A DNA stretch of 64,000 nucleotides, from NCBI RefSeq assembly GCF_033001325.1, contig NZ_CP133111.1:2480001-2544000 (forward strand), in the 5' to 3' direction. The notes beneath the pieces were generated by a model that did not search any database, was not told the origin of the DNA, and was given only the letters and a program-made list of their open reading frames with translations. This document shows positions 47,524-54,542 of this stretch, piece after piece (position 1 is the stretch's first letter; every line of letters begins with the position of its first letter). A program made the translations under genes and the position numbers. The DNA comes from Rhodopseudomonas sp. BAL398 (GTDB lineage Bacteria > Pseudomonadota > Alphaproteobacteria > Rhizobiales > Xanthobacteraceae).

Positions 47524-48685
47524 TCAGCTTGCGGCGGCGGCCGCGGCCTTGACGCTGGTTGTCGGCATGGGGTTCGGCCGCTTCGCATTCACCGGCCTTT
47601 ATCCGCTGATGGTCGCTGACGGCCAGATCTCGCTCGATGGCGGCTCCTATGCGGCCTCGGCGAATTATGCCGGCTACCTGATCGGCGCTTTGCTGGCGGG
47701 CGTGCTGACGCGGATATCCAGCCGTCAGCTTTGCGCATGGGCAAGTGCCACCACCATCATCATGCTCGGCGTTCTCGCCCTGGCCAATCCGGAGTGGCTG
47801 ATCGTTGCCATTCGCGGCCTGGCGGGCGGGGCGAGCGCGGTCGCGATGGTGGCCGCCTCGCATTGGCTGATCCATGATCGCCGCCATCACCATGGCGCGC
47901 CCACCTTGTTCGCCGGCGTCGGCATCGGCATCCTGGTCTCGGCTGAAATCATCGCGGCCGGCCATGCGGCCGCGATATCAAGCCGTGCCAACTGGTTGAC
48001 GCTTGCCATCGCCGCCCTGGTGATCGGGGCGATCGCGGTGACGATCCAGTTCCGCATCGATCGCACCGCGCCTCACGACGAGCCTCACGACGCGCCCGCC
48101 GCGCAGCAGCCGCGCGCGGCGGCACCGCCTTTCGGTGCGGCCCGGCTGGTGGTGATCTATGGTCTGGCCGGTTTTGGCTACATCATTACGGCGACCTATT
48201 TGCCGCTCCTGGTTCGTAGCGCACTCGGCTCGCTCGATCCGGTGCATGTCTGGGCGATCTTCGGCCTCGGCGCTGCGCCGTCCTGCTTCATCTGGCACGC
48301 CCTCCACCATCGCTGGGGCACCCGCGCCAGCCTGATGGTCAATCTGGCGCTTCAGGCGATCGGTGTTGCCCTGCCGGTTCTGCACAGCCCGGTGGCCTAT
48401 ATCGGCTCCGCTTTATTGGTCGGCGGCACCTTCATGGGCACCGTGACCATCGTCATGCCGGCGGCGCGACGGCTGGCTGCGACACAGCGTTTCAGCATGC
48501 TGGCCGTTTTGACCGCCGCCTATGGGGTCGGCCAGATCATCGGCCCGCTGATCGCCTCCGCGATCCATGGCAGGACCCAATCCTTCGACGCATCCCTTGG
48601 CGTCGCCGCCATCGCGCTGGTTGTCGCGGCCAGCCTTTGCCTTGGCGCGAATGCGTCGCGTCGCCCTATGGCAGGCAGCAAGTAG
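47510..48685 (+). CDS. YbfB/YjiJ family MFS transporter
   Basis: 391 residues, twelve predicted membrane helices in two halves around a His/Ala/Pro-rich loop (HDEPHDAPAAQQPRAAAPP). The N-terminus LVVGMGFGRFAFTGLYPLM is the signature of YbfB/YjiJ-type carriers. The substrate is unknown. It overlaps the LysR gene, so the two form one operon. The LysR-MFS pair plus a divergent lyase-family enzyme suggests uptake or export of an organic acid or phosphonate, which is inference. Confidence 0.88.
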   Translation: MRRTNQLAAAAAALTLVVGMGFGRFAFTGLYPLMVADGQISLDGGSYAASANYAGYLIGALLAGVLTRISSRQLCAWASATTIIMLGVLALANPEWLIVAIRGLAGGASAVAMVAASHWLIHDRRHHHGAPTLFAGVGIGILVSAEIIAAGHAAAISSRANWLTLAIAALVIGAIAVTIQFRIDRTAPHDEPHDAPAAQQPRAAAPPFGAARLVVIYGLAGFGYIITATYLPLLVRSALGSLDPVHVWAIFGLGAAPSCFIWHALHHRWGTRASLMVNLALQAIGVALPVLHSPVAYIGSALLVGGTFMGTVTIVMPAARRLAATQRFSMLAVLTAAYGVGQIIGPLIASAIHGRTQSFDASLGVAAIALVVAASLCLGANASRRPMAGSK

Positions 48686-48690
48686 CAAGC

Positions 48691-48719
48691 AGCCCGCATG
48701 AGCGGAGCGATATGCGGGA
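48691..48719. repeat. Short palindromic repeat (CCCGCATGAGCG(G/C)AGCGATATGCGGG)
   Basis: CCCGCAT and ATGCGGG arms. A near-identical copy at 50729 lies on the far side of the IS110 element. Confidence 0.75.
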
Positions 48720-48751
48720 TGGGCGACAACCGGCCGGCCGCCGCCCATCGC

Positions 48752-49117
48752 TTATTTGGCGCGGGTCCAGGTCGAGGATTTGCAGATCAGCCCGGCCATC
48801 GCGCAGCCCTGGGTGGTCAGCGTGCCGCCGGAGAGGCTCATCTTGCCCGTATAGGTCTTGCCGTCCTCGGGGTTGAAGGCGCTGCCGGCCCAGGCGTTCG
48901 GGCCGGACGGCTTCATGTCGTAGAACACCCGCTGGCCGACCTTGGCGGGTGTATCGGTCCCGGGCTTGATCCAGACCAGGCTGCCGCACAGCGCGCCGCC
49001 GCAGGGCGCGAATTTCACCTTCGAGGCTCCGGTGTCGCGCAGCCAGATGCCGCTGACGTCATCGGCGCGGGCCGGCATGGCCGCCGTCATCGCCATGGCC
49101 AGCAGCGCCGCCGCCAC
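48752..49117 (-). CDS. DUF2147 exported protein, 5' end frameshifted
   Basis: From the in-frame GTG at 49117 the gene encodes 121 residues: a hydrophobic AAALLAMAMTAAMPARA leader, then the DUF2147 domain DDVSGIWLRDTGASKVKFAP, CGGALCGSLVWI and KTYTGKMSLSGGTL. The leader lacks the usual positive start. A strong ribosome site (AAGGAGGGG) and ATG lie upstream at 49158 in another frame. Restoring one A in the AAA run just after the fourth codon (49147-49149) would join them as a normal signal peptide. DUF2147 proteins are small periplasmic beta-barrels of unknown role. It is probably a recent frameshift or a sequencing error. Confidence 0.7.
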   Translation of the reverse strand: MAAALLAMAMTAAMPARADDVSGIWLRDTGASKVKFAPCGGALCGSLVWIKPGTDTPAKVGQRVFYDMKPSGPNAWAGSAFNPEDGKTYTGKMSLSGGTLTTQGCAMAGLICKSSTWTRAK

Positions 49118-49245
49118 GATCCCACCGGCGCCGACCGCCCTGTCGATTTACTTGGCATGTCCCCTCCTTGCACGGCATTCCGCCGCTTGGCGCCCAGCCA
49201 ATCCCGCGGCGCGGCGCAAGTCAACCGGCCCATCGCGCCCGTCGT

Positions 49246-49271
49246 GCTCACCCCGCCAGCGCGGTCTCCAG
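49246..49271. repeat. Copy of the trmJ 3' end
   Basis: 26 bases, GCTCACCCCGCCAGCGCGGT CTCCAG, identical to 51315-51340 (the last seven codons, stop and flank of the trmJ fusion gene). An upstream block CATCGCGCCCGT (49231-49242) also recurs at 51288-51299. Confidence 0.85.
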
Positions 49272-49302
49272 CAAGTAGATGGGGTAACGGGCCGGCCGCT
49301 GG

Positions 49303-49437
49303 AGCCGCACGCTCGCTACGGCGCGATTTGAGAGCGCGCTCGCGTGCGGCTTCCCCGGGAGGCGGTCGTCCCTCAAAATGATGGTGTCAATGAACCGGAG
49401 TTGGGCAAGCCCGCTCCAAGCATCATCGAGGGACGAC
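49303..49437 (+). ncRNA. Structured 5' region of the second IS110 element (bridge RNA candidate, SD-masking hairpin)
   Basis: Hairpin 1: AGCCGCACG (49303) with CGTGCGGCT (49343-49351). Hairpin 2: GTCGTCCCTC (49365-49374) with GAGGGACGAC (49428-49437), extended by ATGATG/CATCAT and an inner GGAG...CTCC. The ribosome site GAGGGA is inside the right arm of hairpin 2, one base before the transposase ATG. IS110-group elements are known to make guide RNAs from this side; which RNA is made here is unknown. Confidence 0.45.
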
Positions 49438-49438
49438 C

Positions 49439-50473
49439 ATGTACCACTATGCAGGAATTGACGTGTCTTTGGAACAGTCTGCGGTTTGCATCGTCGACGG
49501 CGCGGGCAAGATTTTGCGCGAGGCCAAGGTCGCGAGCGAGCCGGAGGCGTTGATTGCCTGGTTCGGGTCGCAGGGCTGGACTCTCGAACGGATCGGCCTT
49601 GAGGCGGGACCGCTGTCGCAATGGTTATACGCCGGGTTGCGCGGTGCCGGTCTTGCGGTCGAACTACTGGAGACCCGGCATGTCCGCGACGCCTTCAAGG
49701 CGATGTCGGTGAAGACCGATCGCAACGACGCCCGCGCCATCGCGCAATTGATGCGGCTGGGCTGGTTCCGGCCGGTTCATTGCAAGTCGATCGAAGCGCA
49801 GGAGGTTCGGGCGGTGTTGACCGCGCGCAAGCTGCTGCAGTCGAAGCTGCTCGACGTCGAGAACAGTCTGCGTGGGGTGTTGCGCGGCTTCGGGCTGAAG
49901 GTCGGCAGGACCACCGAGCGCAGCTTCGCGGCGCGGATCGAAGAATTGGTCGCCGGACACGCGGCGCTGGCGTCGATTGCGAAGGCGCTGCTCGCGGTTC
50001 ATGCGGTGCTGCTGCGCGAGTTCAAATGCCTGAACAAACAAGTCGTGCAGCTCGCCAGAGCGCAACCGCAGGCGCGGCTGCTGATGACGACGCCGTCGGT
50101 CGGCCCGATCGTGGCGCTGACCTATGCCTGCGCGATCGACGATCCGGCGCGCTTCAACTCGTCGAAGGCGGCCGGCGCGCATTTCGGCCTGACGCCGAAG
50201 AAGTATCAATCGGGACAGACCGATTACACCGGCCGCATCACCAAGATCGGCGATGCTTCGGTGCGCGAGGCGCTCTATCAGGCGGCTCATGTCATGCTGA
50301 CCAAGCCGGTCAAGAACTGCACCGAACTGAAGAGCTGGGCGATGCGGATCGCCCGGCGCGCCGGCCTGCGCAAGGCCAAGGTCGCGCTGGCGCGCAAGCT
50401 CGCGGTCGTCCTGCATCGCATGCTCGCCGACACCAAGCCGTTCAACCCCAACGCCAAGGCGCTGGCAGCTTAA
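49439..50473 (+). CDS. IS110-family transposase (second element)
   Basis: 344 residues, full length. DEDD residues: Asp8 (YAGIDVSLE), Glu55 (GLEAGPL), Asp94 and Asp97 (VKTDRNDARAI). The C-terminal Transposase_20 domain is present: TPSVGPIVALTYACAIDDPA, AHFGLTPKKYQSGQ, ITKIGDASVREALYQAAH. It is clearly a different lineage from the transposase at 7915. The ends of the element are not visible as terminal repeats. It lies in a 2-kb segment bounded by copies of the trmJ 3' end. Confidence 0.93.
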   Translation: MYHYAGIDVSLEQSAVCIVDGAGKILREAKVASEPEALIAWFGSQGWTLERIGLEAGPLSQWLYAGLRGAGLAVELLETRHVRDAFKAMSVKTDRNDARAIAQLMRLGWFRPVHCKSIEAQEVRAVLTARKLLQSKLLDVENSLRGVLRGFGLKVGRTTERSFAARIEELVAGHAALASIAKALLAVHAVLLREFKCLNKQVVQLARAQPQARLLMTTPSVGPIVALTYACAIDDPARFNSSKAAGAHFGLTPKKYQSGQTDYTGRITKIGDASVREALYQAAHVMLTKPVKNCTELKSWAMRIARRAGLRKAKVALARKLAVVLHRMLADTKPFNPNAKALAA

Positions 50474-50728
50474 CAGGGAGAAATCATCGGTTCGGGGAGG
50501 CCCACGACACCAGGTCTTCCCCGCGCGAGGTCCCTTCGCCGGGACGATGGATCCGGTCAGGCCGCCATGCGGGAAGTCGGCTCACAACCACGCTTCCGTA
50601 GATTGGCCGGCCGGCTCCTCTTACGCACCCCTAAAGGTGACGGCCACCGCGCCGATCCCGGACAGAAGCAAGTCGCCGGCGAGAGGATCACGTAAAAAGG
50701 GATTGACTAACCACTGCCCGTTACAGAA
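50474..50728 (+). other. Noncoding 3' flank of the second IS110 element
   Basis: No gene seen. It contains a small hairpin GTCCC-TTCGCC-GGGAC (about 50530). The right end of the element must lie here but is not marked by a clear repeat. Confidence 0.4.
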
Positions 50729-50757
50729 GCCCGCATGAGCGCAGCGATATGCGGGAA
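50729..50757. repeat. Short palindromic repeat, second copy
   Basis: AGCCCGCATGAGCGCAGCGA TATGCGGGA, one mismatch to the copy at 48691. Confidence 0.75.
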
Positions 50758-50784
50758 GTGCGAATACCCGGATCTCGCTAGACC

Positions 50785-50808
50785 GAGGGTAACACTTATG
50801 TTACCCTC
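50785..50808. promoter_or_regulatory. Perfect palindrome, operator of the toxin-antitoxin locus
   Basis: GAGGGTAACA-CTTA-TGTTACCCTC, ten-base perfect arms. It lies five bases before the toxin start codon and is the expected autorepression site for the HTH antitoxin. Confidence 0.75.
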
Positions 50809-50812
50809 TCTG

Positions 50813-50875
50813 ATGCTTGAGATTCGCTACTATCTCTCGGGCGGCGACAGCCCGTTTGCGGATTGGTTCGCGGAA
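50813..50875 (+). pseudogene. Truncated RelE/HigB-type toxin
   Basis: Codons 1-21 read MLEIRYYLSGGDSPFADWFA plus E, the N-terminus of phage-derived HigB/RelE-like toxins that are normally about 100 residues. The frame then runs directly into the ribosome site and coding region of the antitoxin (out of frame) and stops at 50983. An internal deletion of about 80 codons has removed the catalytic part. Confidence 0.8.
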
Positions 50876-50886
50876 AGGAGCAGGAA

Positions 50887-51210
50887 ATGGCACAGACAAA
50901 AAGCTTCAAGGGACTGGTTCAGCACCATGTCAGCGCCGACCCTGCCTTCGCCGACGCGCTGTTGCGCGAGGGGATCGAGGTGATGCTCCGGGGAGACATC
51001 GACGCCGGCAAGACCATCCTCCGCGATTACATCAAGGCGACGGTCGGTTTCGAGCAGCTTGGCGCCGCGACCGATACACCACCGAAAAGCCTGATCCGGA
51101 TGTTCGGGCCGCGTGGCAATCCGCAGGCCAAAAACCTGTTCAGCGTGATCGGCTATCTGCAACAGCGCGCCGGGCTCGAGCTGACATTCAGCAAGGCGCC
51201 CCTGGATTAG
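50887..51210 (+). CDS. HTH-type antitoxin of a RelE/HigB-like module (orphan)
   Basis: 107 residues: DPAFADALLREGIEVMLRGD, AGKTILRDYIKATVGFEQLG and the recognition segment TPPKSLIRMFGPRGNPQAKN followed by LFSVIGYLQQRAGLELTF. This is the antitoxin that accompanies HigB/RelE-type toxins. AAGGAGCAGGAA precedes ATG 50887. The antitoxin is intact while its toxin is deleted; it may still repress at the palindrome 80-100 bases upstream and could neutralise related toxins. Confidence 0.85.
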   Translation: MAQTKSFKGLVQHHVSADPAFADALLREGIEVMLRGDIDAGKTILRDYIKATVGFEQLGAATDTPPKSLIRMFGPRGNPQAKNLFSVIGYLQQRAGLELTFSKAPLD

Positions 51211-51227
51211 CGCCAGAGCCGCGTCAC

Positions 51228-51288
51228 CCGATCCGGGGTCCCGGCTCTGCGGAGCGGCATGACGAATACCGCACCGCGTCCGGGACAC
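51228..51288. repeat. Intergenic repeat, family B (short copy)
   Basis: CGATCCGGGGTCCCGGCTCT, GCGGAGCGGCATGACG and GCGTCCGGGACAC. Confidence 0.65.
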
Positions 51289-51316
51289 ATCGCGCCCGTA
51301 AATGACGCCGCTGCGC

Positions 51317-52513
51317 TCACCCCGCCAGCGCGGTCTCCAGCCGGCCCAGCACCGCGGGAAGGTCGGTGGTGACGTCGTCGGCCGCGATGCTGACGACGCG
51401 GTAGTCGCGGGCCTCGAGCCATTGCTGCCGCGCGGCGCGGTCCTGGCGAATCACATCGGTCTCGTCGGGATTCACCAATTCGATCGCCATGCGGCGGACG
51501 AAGGAGACGAAATCCGGGATGTGGCGGCCGACCGGGGTCTGGCGCTTGAAGGTGCCTGCGAAGCGACGGTCGGTGCGCAGCGCGTCCCACAGCAGCCGTT
51601 CGGCGTCGGTCGGGTTGCGGCGCAGCAGCCGCGCCAACCCACGCACCGTGCCGCTTTCATGCGGCAGCGCGCTTTGGCCGTGCTCGGCCAAGAGCGCCCG
51701 CAGCCTGGTCGCCTGTTCGCCGTCGAGCACGCCGCCCTTGGCCGGGCCCTTGCGGCCTTCCGCGATCGCCATCACCACGCCGTGCAGCGTGTGCATGTCC
51801 TGCTTGGTCGGCTCCATCCGGGTGAAGATGTTGCGCAGATTGACCAGCATGGTGTCGCGCTTCTCGACCGGGCGCAGGAACTCGACCTTGTCGAGCTCGC
51901 GCACCAGATTGTCGAAGAACGCCTGCATCTGATGCTGCGAGGCGCGCTCGGAGCGCTCGGGCATGCCGAACGGCAGCGCGCCGGCGGTGGCGAGCTTGAA
52001 CCATTCATAGCCGATCAGCAGCACCGCCTGCGCCAGGTTGAGCGAGGCAAAGGCCGGGTTGACCGGAAAGGTGATGATGCGATCGGCGAGCGCCACCTCC
52101 TGGTTCTCCAGCCCGTAGCGCTCGCGGCCGAATAGGATCCCGGCGGTGCCGCCCACCGCCACCTGCGCGGAGATTTCGCGGGCCGCGGGTTCCGGTGCCA
52201 GCACCGGCTTGGCCTGGTCATGGGCCCGCGCGGTGGTGGCGAAAAGCAACGTGCAATCGGCGACCGCGGCCTCGACTGTGTCGAACAGCTGCACCGCATC
52301 GAGAATGTAATCGGCGCCGGAGGCCGCCCGCCTGGCATGGACATTGGGCCAGCCGTCGCGGGGTTTAACAATTCTTAAGCGGGTTAGGCCAAAATTACCC
52401 ATGGCGCGGGCGCACATGCCGATGTTTTCGCCCAGTTGCGGTTCAACCAGAATCACAACCGGACCGGCCAGATCGGCCTGCGGCTTGGTCTTATCGGTGC
52501 CTGAACCGGACAT
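51317..52513 (-). CDS. trmJ: TrmJ tRNA 2'-O-methyltransferase fused to a DUF559 nuclease-like domain
   Basis: 398 residues. Residues 15-260 are a SPOUT (SpoU) methyltransferase: VVILVEPQLGENIGMCARAM, GGTAGILFGRERYGLENQEV and the C-terminal knot SLNLAQAVLLIGYE, with the TrmJ-type EFLRPVEKRDTMLVNLRNIF. TrmJ methylates ribose 32 of tRNA. Residues 290-395 form a DUF559/Vsr-like domain (ARLLRRNPTDAERLLWDALR, RRFAGTFKRQTPVGRHIPDF, MAIELVNPDETD). The usual IELDGGxH is replaced by IELVNPDET, so nuclease activity is doubtful. TrmJ is normally about 260 residues, so this is a fusion. Its 3' end is duplicated at 49246. Confidence 0.85.
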   Translation of the reverse strand: MSGSGTDKTKPQADLAGPVVILVEPQLGENIGMCARAMGNFGLTRLRIVKPRDGWPNVHARRAASGADYILDAVQLFDTVEAAVADCTLLFATTARAHDQAKPVLAPEPAAREISAQVAVGGTAGILFGRERYGLENQEVALADRIITFPVNPAFASLNLAQAVLLIGYEWFKLATAGALPFGMPERSERASQHQMQAFFDNLVRELDKVEFLRPVEKRDTMLVNLRNIFTRMEPTKQDMHTLHGVVMAIAEGRKGPAKGGVLDGEQATRLRALLAEHGQSALPHESGTVRGLARLLRRNPTDAERLLWDALRTDRRFAGTFKRQTPVGRHIPDFVSFVRRMAIELVNPDETDVIRQDRAARQQWLEARDYRVVSIAADDVTTDLPAVLGRLETALAG

Positions 52514-52707
52514 AGTGCGTCACTTTCTGATTCGGTTTCTGATTCGGGCCGCAGCCTGCCCGGCCATACAGCGCCGCGGCCCCGCCGTCGAACTGGGGCG
52601 TTGAGGCAGTGCATCAGGCGGCGACCACAACCGCCCGCCGCACCGGTCCATCCGGCCGCCCAGTTGCGAATGATTTCCAGAGCAAACTCTTGCGCTTACA
52701 GCCATTC

Positions 52708-52755
52708 TTTACGCTTCATTAAGAACTTCAGCCGCGTGCCTTAACGCTTCATTAA
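52708..52755 (+). promoter_or_regulatory. Two CtrA-type boxes upstream of icd
   Basis: TTAA-CGCTTCA-TTAA (52741-52755) is an exact TTAA-N7-TTAA site. TTTA-CGCTTCA-TTAA (52708-52722) is a one-mismatch copy with the same spacer, 33 bases upstream (about three helical turns). The region 52514-52945 holds no gene. The sites could serve icd (start 52946) or the divergent trmJ gene. Confidence 0.55.
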
Positions 52756-52945
52756 AAATCTCAAGCGGCGGGTCCACACCCCCGCCAGGTGCCGATTGCG
52801 CCGATTGCGCCCGCCGGTGATGCGATTCCGTCCAGTTTGCATCTCCATTCACCTTCCAGCCCTCGCCGCGCAGTGCTATAGCGGCCTCGGCAATCCACGC
52901 CCCATCCAGCCCTTCAAGCGCTGTCTCAAAGAGGCCCGATCCCGC

Positions 52946-54169
52946 ATGGCGAAAATCAAGGTGACCAACCCCGTCGTTGAACTCGATGGCGATGAAATGA
53001 CGCGCATCATATGGCAGTACATCAAAGACAAGCTCATCAACCCCTTCCTTGATATCGAGCTGATGTATTTCGACCTCGGGATGGAATATCGCGATCAGAC
53101 CGACGACCAGGTCACCATCGATGCCGCCAATGCGATCAAGAAGGTCGGCGTCGGCGTCAAATGCGCCACCATCACCCCGGACGAGGCCCGGGTGAAGGAA
53201 TTCGGCCTGAAGCAGATGTGGAAGTCGCCGAACGGCACGATCCGCAACATCCTCGGCGGCGTCGTGTTCCGCGAACCGATCATCTGCAACAACGTGCCCC
53301 GCCTGGTGCCGGGCTGGACCAAGCCGATCATCATCGGCCGCCACGCCTTCGGCGATCAATATCGCGCCACCGATTTCAAGTTCCCCGGCAAGGGCACGCT
53401 GACGATGAAATTCGTCGGCGAGGACGGCCAGGTGATCGAGCGCGAGGTCTACAAGTCGCCCTCCGCGGGCGTCGCGCTGGCGATGTATAATCTCGACGAC
53501 TCGATCGCCGATTTTGCCCGCGCCTCGATGAATCAGGGCCTCGCCAAGGGTTATTCGGTCTATCTGTCGACCAAGAACACCATCCTGAAAGTCTATGACG
53601 GCCGCTTCAAGGACATCTTCCAGGAGGTGTTCGACGCTGAATTCAAGGACAAATTCGCCGCCAAGAACATCACCTATGAACACCGCCTGATCGACGACAT
53701 GGTGGCGGCGGCGATGAAATGGTCCGGCGGCTATGTCTGGGCCTGTAAGAACTATGACGGCGACGTGCAGTCCGACACCATCGCCCAGGGCTATGGCTCG
53801 CTCGGCCTGATGACCTCGGTGCTGATGACCCCGGACGGCAAGACCGTCGAGGCCGAGGCCGCCCACGGCACCGTGACCCGGCATTATCGCGAGCACCAGA
53901 AGGGCAAGGAGACCTCGACCAACTCGATCGCGTCGATCTTCGCCTGGACCCGCGGTCTGTCGCATCGCGCCAAGCTCGACAACAACGCCGCCCTCGAGGC
54001 CTTCGCGCTGACCCTGGAAAAGGTCTGCGTCGACACCGTCGAGGCCGGCTACATGACCAAGGATCTGGCGCTCTTGGTCGGCGCCGACCAGCGCTGGCTC
54101 TCCACCACCGGCTTCCTCGACAAGGTCGCCGAGAACCTGACCAAGGCGATGGCGCCGGCCGCGGCTTAA
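52946..54169 (+). CDS. icd: NADP-dependent isocitrate dehydrogenase (type II)
   Basis: 407 residues of the eukaryotic-type homodimeric family: [20 protein letters not shown] at the start, [20 protein letters not shown] with the substrate-binding [22 protein letters not shown], and [15 protein letters not shown]-type cofactor loop ([20 protein letters not shown]), diagnostic for NADP. It oxidises isocitrate to 2-oxoglutarate in the TCA cycle. ATG 52946 was selected; an upstream extension lacks family residues. CtrA-type boxes lie about 190-240 bases upstream. Confidence 0.97.
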   Translation: MAKIKVTNPVVELDGDEMTRIIWQYIKDKLINPFLDIELMYFDLGMEYRDQTDDQVTIDAANAIKKVGVGVKCATITPDEARVKEFGLKQMWKSPNGTIRNILGGVVFREPIICNNVPRLVPGWTKPIIIGRHAFGDQYRATDFKFPGKGTLTMKFVGEDGQVIEREVYKSPSAGVALAMYNLDDSIADFARASMNQGLAKGYSVYLSTKNTILKVYDGRFKDIFQEVFDAEFKDKFAAKNITYEHRLIDDMVAAAMKWSGGYVWACKNYDGDVQSDTIAQGYGSLGLMTSVLMTPDGKTVEAEAAHGTVTRHYREHQKGKETSTNSIASIFAWTRGLSHRAKLDNNAALEAFALTLEKVCVDTVEAGYMTKDLALLVGADQRWLSTTGFLDKVAENLTKAMAPAAA

Positions 54170-54241
54170 GGCGGCTGCGCGGACATCTCGTTCGTCATCG
54201 CGCGTCATCGGTCGACGCAAAGCGCCGACCGATGACAATCT

Positions 54242-54421
54242 CTTGTGTCCCGGGCGCGATGCGGCACACCCGGGTCCGCGCTTCGCGCGGGCCGAGCACG
54301 GGCTCCGCGCCGCTTCACAGAACCGGGACCCCGGTGTCAGCGCCAACACCAATAGAGGGGCCCCGGCTTAGCAGCGCACCACGCCGCAAGCGCGGCGCGT
54401 TGCGCAGCATCCGGGGCACGC
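54242..54421. repeat. Intergenic repeat, family B
   Basis: TCTTGTGTCCCGGGCGCGAT, GAACCGGGACCCCGGTGTCA, GAGGGGCCCCGGCTTAGCAG and GCATCCGGGGCACG. The rest of 54170-54542 shows nothing further. Confidence 0.7.
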
Positions 54422-54542
54422 TGCAACACAATTGGCCGAAAGCGCTAATCCCCACTCCGGCGCCGCGAAACATTGCCGCAGTGGGCGACGGAATTTGATC
54501 CGCTCGCTCGCCAGCTCCGGCTCACCGTGGTTGAGTTGAGTC

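Noticed and set aside
52364-52385. TTAACAATTCTTAA inside trmJ as a possible third CtrA box.
   Set aside because: The spacer is six bases, not seven, and it lies within coding sequence.
52709-54352. A minus-strand open frame of about 550 codons opposite icd.
   Set aside because: icd is unmistakable on the plus strand, and the antisense product has no recognisable domain.
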